Shown piece by piece: positions 32,764 to 42,129 of a stretch of DNA of 64,000 nucleotides. The DNA is taken from positions 1-64,000 of the forward strand of contig NZ_JAAKZV010000004.1 in the NCBI RefSeq assembly GCF_011044975.1, in the 5' to 3' direction. This stretch comes from Streptomyces coryli. GTDB lineage: Bacteria > Actinomycetota > Actinomycetes > Streptomycetales > Streptomycetaceae. The notes beneath the pieces were generated by a model. The model searched no databases. It saw only the letters and a list, made by a program, of their open reading frames with translations, and had not been told where the DNA came from. Position numbers and translations under genes: made by a program. Each line of letters begins with the position of its first letter. Within the stretch, counting starts at the first letter, position 1.

Positions 32764-34437
32764 ATGCCGCCTCTCGCATCCGTCCTCGCCGCGCCCGGTG
32801 AGCAGGGCCGTCTCTGGTGGCGGGCCGCCGCCGAGGCGGTGGGCGGAGGCATCCTCGCGGTCGGCACCTTCGCGGCCATGGCGGGTCTGGCGAACGGCTT
32901 CACCCCCGGCCTGCTGATCCCGCTGACCCTCCTGGCCCTGCTGCTGCTCGTCATCCGCCGCCGCCTTCCCACGGTGTCCCTGCTCGGCCTCGCGGCGCTG
33001 CTCGGGGTGGTTCCGTATTACGGACTCATCGCCGCCGTCATCGCGTACACCACCGCCCGGCGGCTGACCGACCCCCGCCGGCGCACGCTGCTGCTGCTCG
33101 GCGCGAGCCTGCTGACCGTCGCCACGGCGACCGTCAGCACCCCCTACACCGGCCTGGGCACGCACGGCTACGGGCTGGCGCTCGGCGCCGTCCTCGCCGC
33201 CACCACCATCGGCGTGCCAGGCCTCGGCGGCATCTCGGCCGGCCAGCAGGACCGCCTCGTCACCGCGCTGCAGGAGCGCACCGCGGCGGCCGAGGAGGCG
33301 CGGCGGCTGGCCGGCGACGCCTCCCGCAGCGCCGAGCGCACGCGGATCGCCGCCGAGATGCACGACCTCGTGGGCCACCGGCTCAGCCTGATCGCCGTGC
33401 ACACCGGGGGCCTCGAAATGGCGCTGCGCGACCAGGAGCCGCGGCTCCGGGAGAGCGCCGCGCACGTCCGCCAGGCCGCCCGCGACGCCATGCACGAGCT
33501 GCGCCAGATCCTCGGCGTGCTCGGCCCGCTCAGCCGCGACACCGGCACCGAGGCGCTCACCGACGCGACCGGCACCCGCGCCGACCTCGAGGCGCTGATG
33601 GAGGAGTCGCGGGGTGCCGGCACCCCGATCGAGCTCGACTGGCAGGGGCCCGACCTCGACCGCCGCGACGCGCAGGTCCGCCGGGCGGTGCACCGCGTCG
33701 TGCGGGAGGCGCTCACCAACGTCCACAAGTACGCCACCGGCGCGGCGGTCACGGTCGCCGTCACCCACACCGAAGACCAGGTCGCGGTGCGGGTGCGCAA
33801 CGAGCCGCCCGACTTCCCCGCGGACCGTCCCGAGCTGTCCACCGGGCGCGGCCTGACCGGCCTGCGCGAACGCGTCGAGCTGCTCGGCGGCAGCCTCGAC
33901 GCGGGGGTGCGCCCCGAGGGCGGCTTCCAGGTGCACGCCGTCATGCCGGCGGTCCCGGACCCCGCCGAGACCGGCCGCCGTCCGGCTCCGGACGCCGGCC
34001 TGGGCAGCGGCGCGACGGCCCTGTCCGGGATACAGCACCGCGTCGGCAGCGTCCTCACCGCGCTGCTCGGGCTCGCCGGCGTCGCGGTCACGATGATGCT
34101 CGGCGTGATCCTGGTGGAGCAGGCCAAGCCGCAGCCCGTGTACGGGCAGCCGGACCAGATCCGCGTCGGCATGTCCAAGCAGCGGGTGGAGGAGCTCGGT
34201 TACGGCGACCAGGACGCGATCCGCGCCGCCGCCCGCGGCCGCGAACCCGCCCGGCCCGCGGACAGCACGAGCTGCGTTTACGGCTTCGGCCGGGACGAGG
34301 AGGCGCACACGCGCGAGGGACTCTTCCCCGTCGCCCGCTACTGCTTCCGCGATGACAAGCTCATCAAGATCGACCACTTCACCGTGCCCATGGTCACCGA
34401 GCCCTCGGCCACGGACACCTCCGGGGGGAGACGATGA
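32764..34437 (+). CDS. Sensor histidine kinase (HisKA_3) with C-terminal membrane-anchored extension
   Basis: A 557-aa protein. Residues about 25-150 carry four to five hydrophobic segments. HisKA_3 follows a coiled stretch with the phospho-His in AAEMHDLVGHRLSLIAVH. The ATPase domain runs to about residue 400 (REALTNVHKYATGAAVTV; GRGLTGLRERVELLGG). A further membrane helix (residues about 430-458, TALLGLAGVAVTMMLGVIL) then precedes a 100-residue tail resembling the BamE/SmpA fold (IRVGMSKQRVEELGYGD, DDKLIKIDHF) with two Cys. Most kinases of this group end after the ATPase domain. No clear Shine-Dalgarno is seen. It overlaps the response regulator by 4 bp. Confidence 0.88.
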   Translation: MPPLASVLAAPGEQGRLWWRAAAEAVGGGILAVGTFAAMAGLANGFTPGLLIPLTLLALLLLVIRRRLPTVSLLGLAALLGVVPYYGLIAAVIAYTTARRLTDPRRRTLLLLGASLLTVATATVSTPYTGLGTHGYGLALGAVLAATTIGVPGLGGISAGQQDRLVTALQERTAAAEEARRLAGDASRSAERTRIAAEMHDLVGHRLSLIAVHTGGLEMALRDQEPRLRESAAHVRQAARDAMHELRQILGVLGPLSRDTGTEALTDATGTRADLEALMEESRGAGTPIELDWQGPDLDRRDAQVRRAVHRVVREALTNVHKYATGAAVTVAVTHTEDQVAVRVRNEPPDFPADRPELSTGRGLTGLRERVELLGGSLDAGVRPEGGFQVHAVMPAVPDPAETGRRPAPDAGLGSGATALSGIQHRVGSVLTALLGLAGVAVTMMLGVILVEQAKPQPVYGQPDQIRVGMSKQRVEELGYGDQDAIRAAARGREPARPADSTSCVYGFGRDEEAHTREGLFPVARYCFRDDKLIKIDHFTVPMVTEPSATDTSGGRR

Positions 34438-35111
34438 CGCCACCGATCCGCGTCCTGCTCGCCGACGACGAGGAGATGATCCGCCGCGGCGTGCAGCTGG
34501 TGCTCAGCCACGCCGACGGCATCGAGGTCGTCGCCGAGGCCGCCAACGGCGAGGAGGCCGTCGCGCTCACCGCCGGATACCGCCCCGACGTCGCCCTCGT
34601 CGACATCCGCATGCCGGTGCTCGACGGCCTGGCGGCCATCCCGCGCCTGGTCGCCCTGGATCCGGCGCCCCAGGTGGTCATGCTCACCACCTTCGGCGAC
34701 GACGAGAACGTGGTGCGCGCGCTGCGGGCCGGGGCGGCCGGCTTCCTGCTCAAGGACGAGGGCCCGCAGGAGCTGATCAGCGCGGTACGGGCCGCCGCGG
34801 CGGGCGACGCGGTGCTCTCACCCGGCGTCACCGGCGCGGTGATCCGCCGGATGCTGCGGGGCAGCGCCCCGGCGGCGTCCGGCACTCCCACGGACACCCC
34901 GGCGGCCGCCCGCCTGGCCGCCCTGACCGACCGCGAACGCGAGGTCCTGACGATGCTCGGCCACGGCCTGTCGAACCAGGACATCGCACACCGGCTCGGC
35001 ATCGGCGTGGGCACGGTCAAGACCCACATGGCCGCGATCCTCGACAAGACCCACACGTCGAGCCGGGTCCAGGCGGCCCTGCTGGCCCATCAGTCGGGCC
35101 TGATCGCCTGA
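34434..35111 (+). CDS. NarL/LuxR-type response regulator
   Basis: A 225-aa regulator. The receiver domain (residues 1-125) has acidic DDEE, phospho-Asp in VALVDIRMPVLDG, Thr in MLTTFGDD and Lys in FLLKDEG. A Pro/Ala linker leads to a LuxR helix-turn-helix (LTDREREVLTMLGHGLSNQDI; VGTVKTHMAAIL). The start overlaps the kinase stop (ATGA), so they are co-translated as a cognate pair. The divergent MacB-like ABC genes are its most likely target. Confidence 0.93.
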   Translation: MTPPIRVLLADDEEMIRRGVQLVLSHADGIEVVAEAANGEEAVALTAGYRPDVALVDIRMPVLDGLAAIPRLVALDPAPQVVMLTTFGDDENVVRALRAGAAGFLLKDEGPQELISAVRAAAAGDAVLSPGVTGAVIRRMLRGSAPAASGTPTDTPAAARLAALTDREREVLTMLGHGLSNQDIAHRLGIGVGTVKTHMAAILDKTHTSSRVQAALLAHQSGLIA

Positions 35112-35118
35112 AGCTGGG

Positions 35119-36528
35119 TCAGTGGGCCACGTAGACCGTGCGCCCGGTCCCGGCGTCGGTCTTCTTCTCCACCGCGACGGTGCCCTGTGCCGTTCTGGTC
35201 GCGAAGGCGACCTTGCCGCCGGTGAGCCGGGTCTGTGCCGCCTCGGGATCGAAGGGAATGAGCACGCCCTCGGTGCCCGCCGCCGCGCCGTCGAGGACGG
35301 TCGCCTTGTCCAGCTGCATCCGGCCGCCGGACTTGGTCCGGTAGGTGCGGGTGTAGCCGGTCGTCGCGTCGTACGGGATGCCACTGATGGCGAAGGAGTC
35401 CTCCTGGTAGGTGCTGCCGGTGGCGGCCGACTCCGGCAGCAGGAGCAGGGGTTTGTCGCGGTCGCGGTAGCCGGCGCGCAGCGGGCGCAGCAGCGGGTCC
35501 ACTTTGGCCGCGCCCTCTTTCTGCTCCCGCTCCAGGGTGGCGCGCAGCTTCTCCGGCTCCTGTTGCGGCTCGGGCTCGGCGCCCGCCAGGGCGAACTGCG
35601 CCGGTGTCCTGCCCGACGTCTCCGCCGCCTTCTTCCAGTCGCTGCCGCGGGCGTCGGCGAGCAGTCCCGCGGCGGCGCCGATGCGGTAGCTCTCGGTGTC
35701 GATGGCGACGAGGCTGTCGAGGGGCTTCAGGCCCGCGCCGCGCGGCTTGCCCTCGGCCAGGGAGGTCATCACGGTGGTGAAGTACTCGGCGGTGCCCTCG
35801 GCGATGTCGGTGACCCGGATGTCGCGGCGCTCGCCCGGACTGTCCTTCGCCCACTGCTGCTGCCAGTACGCGGCGGCCCGTCGGTGCCGCTCGCGCCCGG
35901 CGGCGTCGCGGGCGGTGGCCGCGGCGAGGAGCTCGTTGGCGAGCATGATGCGCTGGAGCCGGGGCTGGGCCTTGAGGGGGTACGGGGTGGAGCGGCGGCC
36001 CAGGTCGCCGCGGAGGACCGGCCATTGCTTGCCGGGGTCGAAGGCGCGCTGCTCGTAGAAGTGGAAGGCTTCGTGCGTGCCCGTCGTGTAGGCGTCGCGG
36101 GCCGCGTCGGTGCCGGTCTCTCCGGTGGTGGCGGTGTTCCAGACGACCGCCTCGCGGCCGTGCCAGCGCACCTTCTCGTAGCCGACCTGGGGCACCTCGA
36201 CGCCGGCGCGGCGCAGCTCGGCCTCGCCGAGCCGGTCGACGCCCTTGGTGTCCACGACGGCGGCGTGCTTGCCGTCGCCGAGGATCAGCGCCCGGCGGGA
36301 GTAGTCGGCCCCCGGCCACACCTCGCCGGCCCGCGGCCAGGACTTCGCCACCCAGCCCTGCACCCGCTCCGCGAGCCGCTGGAAGCCGTCCTCGGTGGCG
36401 GCGGCGGCCCGCTGCCGTACCGGAGGATCCGCCGTCCGCTGCTGCCCGCCTGCGCCGCAAGCGCCGGTGGCCAGAGCGGCCAGCGCGGCCAGCAGCGCGA
36501 CGCAGCCCCTGCCGGTCAGTGCCCTCAT
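35119..36528 (-). CDS. Secreted protein with HExxH motif, putative metallopeptidase lipoprotein
   Basis: A 469-aa protein with an N-terminal signal and lipobox-like TGAC (Cys about residue 24). A zinc-site motif HEAFH is at residues about 152-156. An EGTAEYF helix near residue 244 could supply the third (Glu) ligand, as in gluzincins. Long helical regions around these motifs fit a zincin fold. A C-terminal part (about 370-469) looks beta-rich and may be a separate domain. I do not recognise a named family. It is convergent with the response regulator and has no operon partner. Peptidase activity is inferred from the motif only. Confidence 0.7.
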   Translation of the reverse strand: MRALTGRGCVALLAALAALATGACGAGGQQRTADPPVRQRAAAATEDGFQRLAERVQGWVAKSWPRAGEVWPGADYSRRALILGDGKHAAVVDTKGVDRLGEAELRRAGVEVPQVGYEKVRWHGREAVVWNTATTGETGTDAARDAYTTGTHEAFHFYEQRAFDPGKQWPVLRGDLGRRSTPYPLKAQPRLQRIMLANELLAAATARDAAGRERHRRAAAYWQQQWAKDSPGERRDIRVTDIAEGTAEYFTTVMTSLAEGKPRGAGLKPLDSLVAIDTESYRIGAAAGLLADARGSDWKKAAETSGRTPAQFALAGAEPEPQQEPEKLRATLEREQKEGAAKVDPLLRPLRAGYRDRDKPLLLLPESAATGSTYQEDSFAISGIPYDATTGYTRTYRTKSGGRMQLDKATVLDGAAAGTEGVLIPFDPEAAQTRLTGGKVAFATRTAQGTVAVEKKTDAGTGRTVYVAH

Positions 36529-36756
36529 GCCGTCCACTCTCGCGAGGCCGCGGGCGCGGTGCACGTATGAGGGGCCCAGGTGGAGGTCGGGGCGAACCCG
36601 GGTCACGATGGACGGGACGCGGGAATCGGGCGCGTGCCATCGGCCTGCCTGGGCACCCGCCGGACGAGCGATCACCTGCCGAGGCGTGCCCGTCCCCAGG
36701 ACCCGTCCGCAGCACATCGCCCGACGACCCGCCCCGAACCGGTTCTGGAGCATGCG

Positions 36757-37311
36757 ATGACCACGGCCCGCCGAGCCGACGACGAGTCCGCGACCACTGT
36801 CGCGGACGAGGCGCCGCGCGGGCGGTCGGAGACCATCGAGGAGCGGGCGGACCGGCAGTGGTCGGAGCTCGTCCAGGAAATGCGGGTGGCCCTCACCGGT
36901 GTGCAGATCCTCTTCGGCTTCCTGCTCACCGTGGTGTTCACCCCGCGGTTCGCGGAGCTGTCCGACACGAATCGCATGATCTATATCGCCACGGTCGTCC
37001 TCGGGGCCGCCTCGACGGGTGCGCTGATCGGCCCGGTCGCCTTCCACCGCCTGGTCAGCGGCCGGAGGATCAAGCCGCAGGCGGTGCTCTGGGCCTCCCG
37101 GCTCACCCTCGCGGGCCTGATCCTGCTGCTGTGCACGCTGACAGCGGCGCTGCTCCTGATCCTGCGGATCGCGATGCACGACTCGGTGGCCCCGGTCCTC
37201 GTCGCGGCGATCGTCGCCTGGTACGTGCTGTGCTGGCTCATCCTCCCGGCCTGGGCACGCAAGCGGCACACCGAGGCACCCGGCGCGACTGACGACAACA
37301 AGACCCCATGA
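36757..37311 (+). CDS. DUF6328 family membrane protein
   Basis: A 184-aa protein. A polar N-terminus is followed by the family's conserved ERADRQWSELVQEMRVALTG and QILFGFLLTVVFTPRF, then four hydrophobic segments (about residues 48-66, 77-100, 115-137, 145-165). GGAG at 36747-36750 fixes ATG 36757; the upstream open frame is not coding-like. The family is widespread in actinobacteria and sometimes labelled sodium:proton antiporter without proof. 31 bp before the F420-type oxidoreductase gene, with which it might be co-transcribed. Confidence 0.8.
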   Translation: MTTARRADDESATTVADEAPRGRSETIEERADRQWSELVQEMRVALTGVQILFGFLLTVVFTPRFAELSDTNRMIYIATVVLGAASTGALIGPVAFHRLVSGRRIKPQAVLWASRLTLAGLILLLCTLTAALLLILRIAMHDSVAPVLVAAIVAWYVLCWLILPAWARKRHTEAPGATDDNKTP

Positions 37312-37342
37312 CCCTGTGAACCCCTACGCGCTGGAGGCGAAC

Positions 37343-38308
37343 ATGCGCATCGGCTACACGATGATGACCGAGCAGGCCGGACCCCGTGACCTCGTGCGGC
37401 ACGCGGTCGCCGCCGAGGAGACGGGCTTCGATTTCTCCGTCACCTCCGACCACTACTTCCCCTGGCTGGAGGAGCAGGGCCATTCGCCGTACGCGTGGGC
37501 CGTGCTCGCCGCCGCCGCGCAGGCGACCTCGCGGCTCCCGCTGATGACGTACGTGACCTGCCCGACCACGCGCTATCACCCGGCGGTGATCGCGCAAAAG
37601 GCCGCCACGCTCCAACTGCTCTCCGAGGGGCGCTTCCGGCTCGGCCTCGGCTCCGGGGAGAACCTCAACGAGCACGTCACGGGCGGCGGATGGCCGTCGG
37701 CGGGGGTGCGGCTGGAGAAGCTCGACGAGGCCGTCGAGATCATCCGCGCCCTGTTCGACGGCCAGGAGCTGACCCACCGCGGCCGCCACTTCGACGTCAA
37801 CCGGGCCCGCCTGTGGGACCTGCCCGACACCCCGCCGCCGATCGGTATCGCCGTGTCAGGACCTGCCTCCTGTGCCGTGGCGGGCCGCCGCGCCGACCTG
37901 GTCATCGCCACCGAGCCGCGCGCCGAGCTGCTCGACGCCTTCGACCGCTCGGGCGGCGCCGGAAAGCCGCGGGTCGGGCAGCTTCCCGTCTGCTACGACA
38001 CGGACCGGGAGGCCGCGGTGAAGCGCGCCCACGAGCAGTTCCGGTGGTTCGCCGGCGGCTGGCGGGTCAACGCCGAGCTCCCGCACCCCGTCTCCTTCGC
38101 CGGCGCGACCGAGCTGGTGACGCCGGACCAGGTCGCCGAGTCCATCCCGTGCGGAAGCGATGTCTCGGAGTTCGTGGAGGCCGTACGGCCCTTCGCCGAG
38201 GCCGGCTTCACCGAGGTCGCCCTCGTCCAGATCGGCGGCGACCACCAGGACGACTTCTTCACCTGGGCCGGCAAGGAACTCCTGCCGGCCCTCCGAGCCG
38301 CCCTGTAG
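37343..38308 (+). CDS. F420-type LLM-class oxidoreductase
   Basis: A 321-aa luciferase-like protein of the G6PDH-like F420 subgroup. Marks are IGYTMMTEQAGPRDLVRHA, SDHYFPWLEEQGHSPYAW, CPTTRYHPAVIAQKAATL, LGLGSGENLNEHVTG and IGIAVSGPASCAVAGRRAD. The YHPAVIAQ and GSGENLNEH stretches are conserved in F420-dependent glucose-6-phosphate-dehydrogenase relatives. GGAGG at 37332-37336 fixes ATG 37343 over GTG 37316. Probably reduces or oxidises a small molecule with F420 in the cytoplasm. The substrate is unknown. Confidence 0.88.
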   Translation: MRIGYTMMTEQAGPRDLVRHAVAAEETGFDFSVTSDHYFPWLEEQGHSPYAWAVLAAAAQATSRLPLMTYVTCPTTRYHPAVIAQKAATLQLLSEGRFRLGLGSGENLNEHVTGGGWPSAGVRLEKLDEAVEIIRALFDGQELTHRGRHFDVNRARLWDLPDTPPPIGIAVSGPASCAVAGRRADLVIATEPRAELLDAFDRSGGAGKPRVGQLPVCYDTDREAAVKRAHEQFRWFAGGWRVNAELPHPVSFAGATELVTPDQVAESIPCGSDVSEFVEAVRPFAEAGFTEVALVQIGGDHQDDFFTWAGKELLPALRAAL

Positions 38309-38331
38309 CGCCTAGCCCTTGCTCCGTCCGG

Positions 38332-39435
38332 TCAGCCGAGGAGCAGGTCCTTGCGCAGGTCGCGCAGTTCGCGGGTGTCGAGGCCGAGGGCCTTGTTCGC
38401 GTACCGGCTGAAGGAGCCGTATGTGTCCTGGACTTCGGTGAAGCCTGCGTTCAGGTATTCGGGCCGGACGTCCAGGAGCGGCTTGTAGATCTTGGCCTGC
38501 TCGGGAGGCAGCTGGGCGAGCGCGGCCTCGTTGGCGGCGCGGCGGTAGTCGTTGCTGGCGAGGTAGTCCTTCATGACCGTGTCGCGCGGGACGCCGAGCG
38601 CGATGAGCAGGGCGGCCGCGGACCAGCCGGTGCGGTCCTTGCCGGCCGTGCAGTGGAACAGCACCGCGCGGTCGTCCTCGTCGCGGATGCCGGAGAAGAC
38701 GGAGGCGTACGCGGTCCGCGCGGTATCGCCGCTGACCATGAACTTCTCGCCGTCGATCATCATCTGCTCCGCCTCGGCCGCGGTCTTCGGCATGGCGGTG
38801 AAGGTGTCGGAGCCGGCCAGCACGTCGGCGACGATGTGCTCGGCGCCCGCCGGTATCTTGTCCGGCGCCTGGGCGCGCTCGGACTTCATGCGCAGGTCGT
38901 AGACGGCGCGGATGCCCAGACGCTCGAGCTTGGCGAGGTCGGCCTCGGTCAGCTTCTCCAGCGAGTCCGAGCGGTAGATCTCGCCCATCTTCACCCAGTG
39001 GCCGTCGCGGGTGCGATAGCCGCCCGCGTCACGGAAGTTGACCGTCCCCTCCAGCTTGATCAGCCGGTCCGCGAGGCGCAGCGAGCCCCCGTGGTCGGGC
39101 ACGATGTCGAACCACTGCCGGTCGGCGGCGGGCAGGCCGCGGACGACGACCGAGTCGTGGCCGTCGCCGCGGGCGACGGTCCTGCCGTTGGCGCGGACGG
39201 CGACCTTCCGGACGCCGGGGGCGCTCCACTTCACGGTGTACGACCCGTCGTCGCCCTGCTCGACGGTGGCCTCGGTGAACGGAATGTGGGTGCGGGCGTG
39301 CGCGGCCGGCTGGCCGGCATGCTGCGGGAGCGCCGCCGCGGCGCCGGGAACGGCGAGCGTGGCGAGCAGCGCGGCGGCGATCGCGGCACCGGTGACAGGG
39401 ACCTTGGCAGCTGTGACACGAGTAAGCGTGGACAT
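38332..39435 (-). CDS. Secreted tyrosine-protein phosphatase-like protein
   Basis: A 367-aa protein. A signal peptide (about residues 1-35, ending PGAAAALPQ) is followed by a beta-sandwich-like segment (YTVKWSAPGVRKVAVRANG), then a Y_phosphatase3 domain: FRDAGGYRTRDG, IYRSDSLEKLTEADLAKLERLGI, YDLRMKSER and the catalytic P-loop HCTAGKDRTG. Exported phosphatases of this type dephosphorylate protein tyrosine, phosphoinositides or nucleotides outside the cell. Divergent from the Ppx/GppA gene, 114 bp away. Confidence 0.88.
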   Translation of the reverse strand: MSTLTRVTAAKVPVTGAAIAAALLATLAVPGAAAALPQHAGQPAAHARTHIPFTEATVEQGDDGSYTVKWSAPGVRKVAVRANGRTVARGDGHDSVVVRGLPAADRQWFDIVPDHGGSLRLADRLIKLEGTVNFRDAGGYRTRDGHWVKMGEIYRSDSLEKLTEADLAKLERLGIRAVYDLRMKSERAQAPDKIPAGAEHIVADVLAGSDTFTAMPKTAAEAEQMMIDGEKFMVSGDTARTAYASVFSGIRDEDDRAVLFHCTAGKDRTGWSAAALLIALGVPRDTVMKDYLASNDYRRAANEAALAQLPPEQAKIYKPLLDVRPEYLNAGFTEVQDTYGSFSRYANKALGLDTRELRDLRKDLLLG

Positions 39436-39549
39436 ACGGCGGATCCTGTGCGGAGCACGCGACACCGCCGGGAAGCGACCGGTAACGGCAGGGGGCGGCG
39501 AGGTGAACGTCACTGCTTCACGGCGGTCCGAAAGGGTACTCAGTTGACC

Positions 39550-40590
39550 ATGCGGCTGAGTGTGGTGGACATCGGGTCGAATACGGTGCGTCTGGTGATC
39601 GCGGATGCGGACGTGGGGGCACCGCTGCCGGTGCACACCGCCAAGTGGCGGCTGCGGCTGGCGCAACAGGTGCAGCCGGACGGCCGGTTCGGCGCCGACG
39701 CCGTGCGGCGGCTGGCCGAGGCGGTCACCGAGGCCGCGGAGACCTCGCGCGCCTGGGGCGCGGGCACGCCGCTGCTGTTCGCCACCGCGGTGGTGCGCGA
39801 CGCGCCCAACTGCTCGGAGGTGCTGCAGGAGCTGCGCGAGCGGACCGGGCTGCAGGTGCACACCCTGCCCGGCCAGGCGGAGGCCGAGCTCACCTTCCTC
39901 GCCGCCCGGCGCTGGACCGGCTGGCATGCCGGGCCGATGGTCATGCTCGACATCGGCGGCGGTTCCTTCGAGGTCGCCTTCGGCCGCGGCCGGCTGCCCG
40001 ACTTCGCCGTCTCGCTGCCGCTGGGCGCCGGACGGCTGACCCGCGAACACCTCGGCGACGCCGACCCGCCCAGCCCGCACGCGCTCAAGGAGCTGCGCCG
40101 GTACGTACGCCATCAGCTGCGTGACGTCGCCGCCCGGATCCGCTGGGAGGCGCCGCGCAGCGCGGTCGTCACCTCCCGCACGTTCCAGCAGCTGGCCCGG
40201 CTCTGCGGCGCCCCGCCCGGCCGCGAAGGCCCGTTCGCGACCCGGCGTCTCGAACGGCAGGATCTGCGCCGTGCGCTGCGCCAGCTGGCGGGCCGGTCGG
40301 CCGCCGAGCGGGCACAGCTGCCGGGCATCTCGAAGGCGCGCTCCCGGCAGGCGCTGGCCGGCGCGCTGGTCGGCCACACCGCGCTGAAGCTGATGGGCCT
40401 GCCGGGCGCCACCGTGTGTCCGTGGGCCATCCGCGAGGGCGTGCTGCTGCAGCAGCTTGAGGGCGACTCCGGATGGTGGCCGGGCGCCGACGACGCCCTG
40501 ACCACGGCGCCCGCGAGCCCCACCGTGCAGCCGCTGCATCCGCCGCACCTGACCGCCCTGCCCGGGCGGGTGCCGGAGGAGACGGGCTGA
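39550..40590 (+). CDS. Ppx/GppA family phosphatase
   Basis: A 346-aa protein of the ASKHA fold. The ATP/phosphate loops are VDIGSNTVRLVIAD at the N-terminus and MLDIGGGSFEVAFGRG in the middle; ATAVVRDAPN and LPGQAEAELTFL are also conserved. Family members hydrolyse exopolyphosphate or the pentaphosphate of pppGpp. It resembles the shorter actinobacterial Ppx group. ATG 39550 is used; TTG 39544 two codons upstream is possible. The C-terminal 30 residues are Pro-rich and variable. Confidence 0.87.
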   Translation: MRLSVVDIGSNTVRLVIADADVGAPLPVHTAKWRLRLAQQVQPDGRFGADAVRRLAEAVTEAAETSRAWGAGTPLLFATAVVRDAPNCSEVLQELRERTGLQVHTLPGQAEAELTFLAARRWTGWHAGPMVMLDIGGGSFEVAFGRGRLPDFAVSLPLGAGRLTREHLGDADPPSPHALKELRRYVRHQLRDVAARIRWEAPRSAVVTSRTFQQLARLCGAPPGREGPFATRRLERQDLRRALRQLAGRSAAERAQLPGISKARSRQALAGALVGHTALKLMGLPGATVCPWAIREGVLLQQLEGDSGWWPGADDALTTAPASPTVQPLHPPHLTALPGRVPEETG

Positions 40591-40596
40591 GGAGCG

Positions 40597-42072
40597 TTAC
40601 GCCGCCTCGGCCACGACGCGGACAGTGTCGAGCCGGCTGTCCGCCGCGTCCGGCAGATGCATGCCGGCCGCGACGCCGGTGGTGAGATAGCGCAGGACCG
40701 GAGCGGTGAGCCGTTCACCGGGGACGACGACCGGAATGCCGGGCGGGTACGGAGTGATCATCTCGGCGGCGATACGACCTGCGGCCTGCGAGGTGGGAAC
40801 GTCGGTGTGCCGGTTGAAGTAGGCGTCGCGCGGCAGCATGGCCTGCTCCATCCGCAGGCCGGTGGGGGAGGGGACCGCGACCTCGGGGCCGCCGCGCAAC
40901 TCATCCGCGTGCGCGGCCAGATCGCGCAGCGCGGTCAGCAGACGCCCGGTGGTGGCCTCGTCGTCGGCGTGGGTGATCTGGGCGCTGATGCGCCGGTGGT
41001 CGAAGAGGTGGGTGTCGACGCGGTGGTGGGTGCGCAGCCAGTCGGCCGCCCGGTAGCCGGTCACGTTCAGGGCACCGATGTCCATGACGACGGGCAGCGG
41101 GTCGAAGTCGGCGGCCCGGCCGGGCCCGCAGAAGTCGTCCCGGTCGTTGACGTGGAAGCCGTCGATGCCCTCGATGGCCGTCCGCGTCCGTGCCGCGAGC
41201 TCCAGCGCCCGGCCGATGAGGTCGGTGCCGTGCTGGATCATTTGCCGGCGCCAGGCGTCGATGCCGGCGTAGATCAGGACGTTGGGACTGGTGGTGCCCA
41301 GCAGATCGGCGCGGGAGGCGAGCTCCGCCACGTCGATGCGGTCGCCCTGGAGATGGAACACCGAGCCCTGCTCCAGGCCGCTGCCCATCTTGTGGATGCT
41401 GGTGACGCAGATGTCCGCGCCCGCGTCCATCGCCCAGGACGGCAGCTGCTCGTGGAAGGGCAGGTGGGCACCCCACGCCTCGTCCACGATCAACGGCTTG
41501 GCGCGCCGGTGGCACACCTCGGCCAGGGCGGCGAGATCGGCCGCGCTGCCGTACGGGGTGGGGCTGGTGACCAGCGCGCCGTCGGCGTCGGGATGCCGGG
41601 TGAAGGCGTCGTCGAAGGCGGCCGGGGTGGGGGCATGGGCGAGGTGCCGCTCGGCGTCCCAGGCGGGTTCGACCCACACCGGTTCGACGCCGGAGAGGAT
41701 GAGCCCGGCGATCACCGACTTGTGCGCGTCCCGGCCGACGAGCAGGCTGCGCCCGGTGCACGTGACCGCGAGCATGGCCGCTTTCACCGACAGCGAGCTG
41801 CCGCAGGTCGAGAAGAAGGTGTGCTCGGCATGGACCGCGTCGGCCATCAGCGCTTCGGCCCGCTTCAGTACGCGCCCGCGGGTCAGCCGGTCGTCCAGGC
41901 CGCCATTGGCCAGCACATCCCCGTAGAACACGGCGTCCCCGAGCACCGCCCGCGCCCGTGGATCCGCGCCCCGGGCCTGCTTGTGACCGGGAGGCGTGAA
42001 ACCCAGCCGCTCCGCGGCGTGATACTCGGCGAGGGCGTCCAGCACGGGCGCTTCATCGTGGTTCATGACCAT
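40597..42072 (-). CDS. Orn/Lys/Arg decarboxylase-fold PLP-dependent enzyme
   Basis: A 491-aa fold-type I PLP enzyme. PLP-binding features are FFSTCGSSLSVKAAMLA, IVDEAWGAHLPFH and the Schiff-base Lys in TSIHKMGSG. The C-terminal domain (RMEQAMLPRDAYFNRH; MITPYPPGIPVVVPGE) is typical of basic amino-acid decarboxylases such as lysine or arginine decarboxylase of the SpeA/CadA-like short type. It lacks the long N-terminal wing domain of the enterobacterial enzymes. The start is ATG 42072 or 42066. It probably makes a polyamine precursor; the exact amino acid is not evident. Convergent with ppx. Confidence 0.87.
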   Translation of the reverse strand: MVMNHDEAPVLDALAEYHAAERLGFTPPGHKQARGADPRARAVLGDAVFYGDVLANGGLDDRLTRGRVLKRAEALMADAVHAEHTFFSTCGSSLSVKAAMLAVTCTGRSLLVGRDAHKSVIAGLILSGVEPVWVEPAWDAERHLAHAPTPAAFDDAFTRHPDADGALVTSPTPYGSAADLAALAEVCHRRAKPLIVDEAWGAHLPFHEQLPSWAMDAGADICVTSIHKMGSGLEQGSVFHLQGDRIDVAELASRADLLGTTSPNVLIYAGIDAWRRQMIQHGTDLIGRALELAARTRTAIEGIDGFHVNDRDDFCGPGRAADFDPLPVVMDIGALNVTGYRAADWLRTHHRVDTHLFDHRRISAQITHADDEATTGRLLTALRDLAAHADELRGGPEVAVPSPTGLRMEQAMLPRDAYFNRHTDVPTSQAAGRIAAEMITPYPPGIPVVVPGERLTAPVLRYLTTGVAAGMHLPDAADSRLDTVRVVAEAA

Positions 42073-42129
42073 CGTCCCACTATGGCGGACGGGTCGATCT
42101 TCGTCGTTGATCTGCGAGGGGACGGGCGG

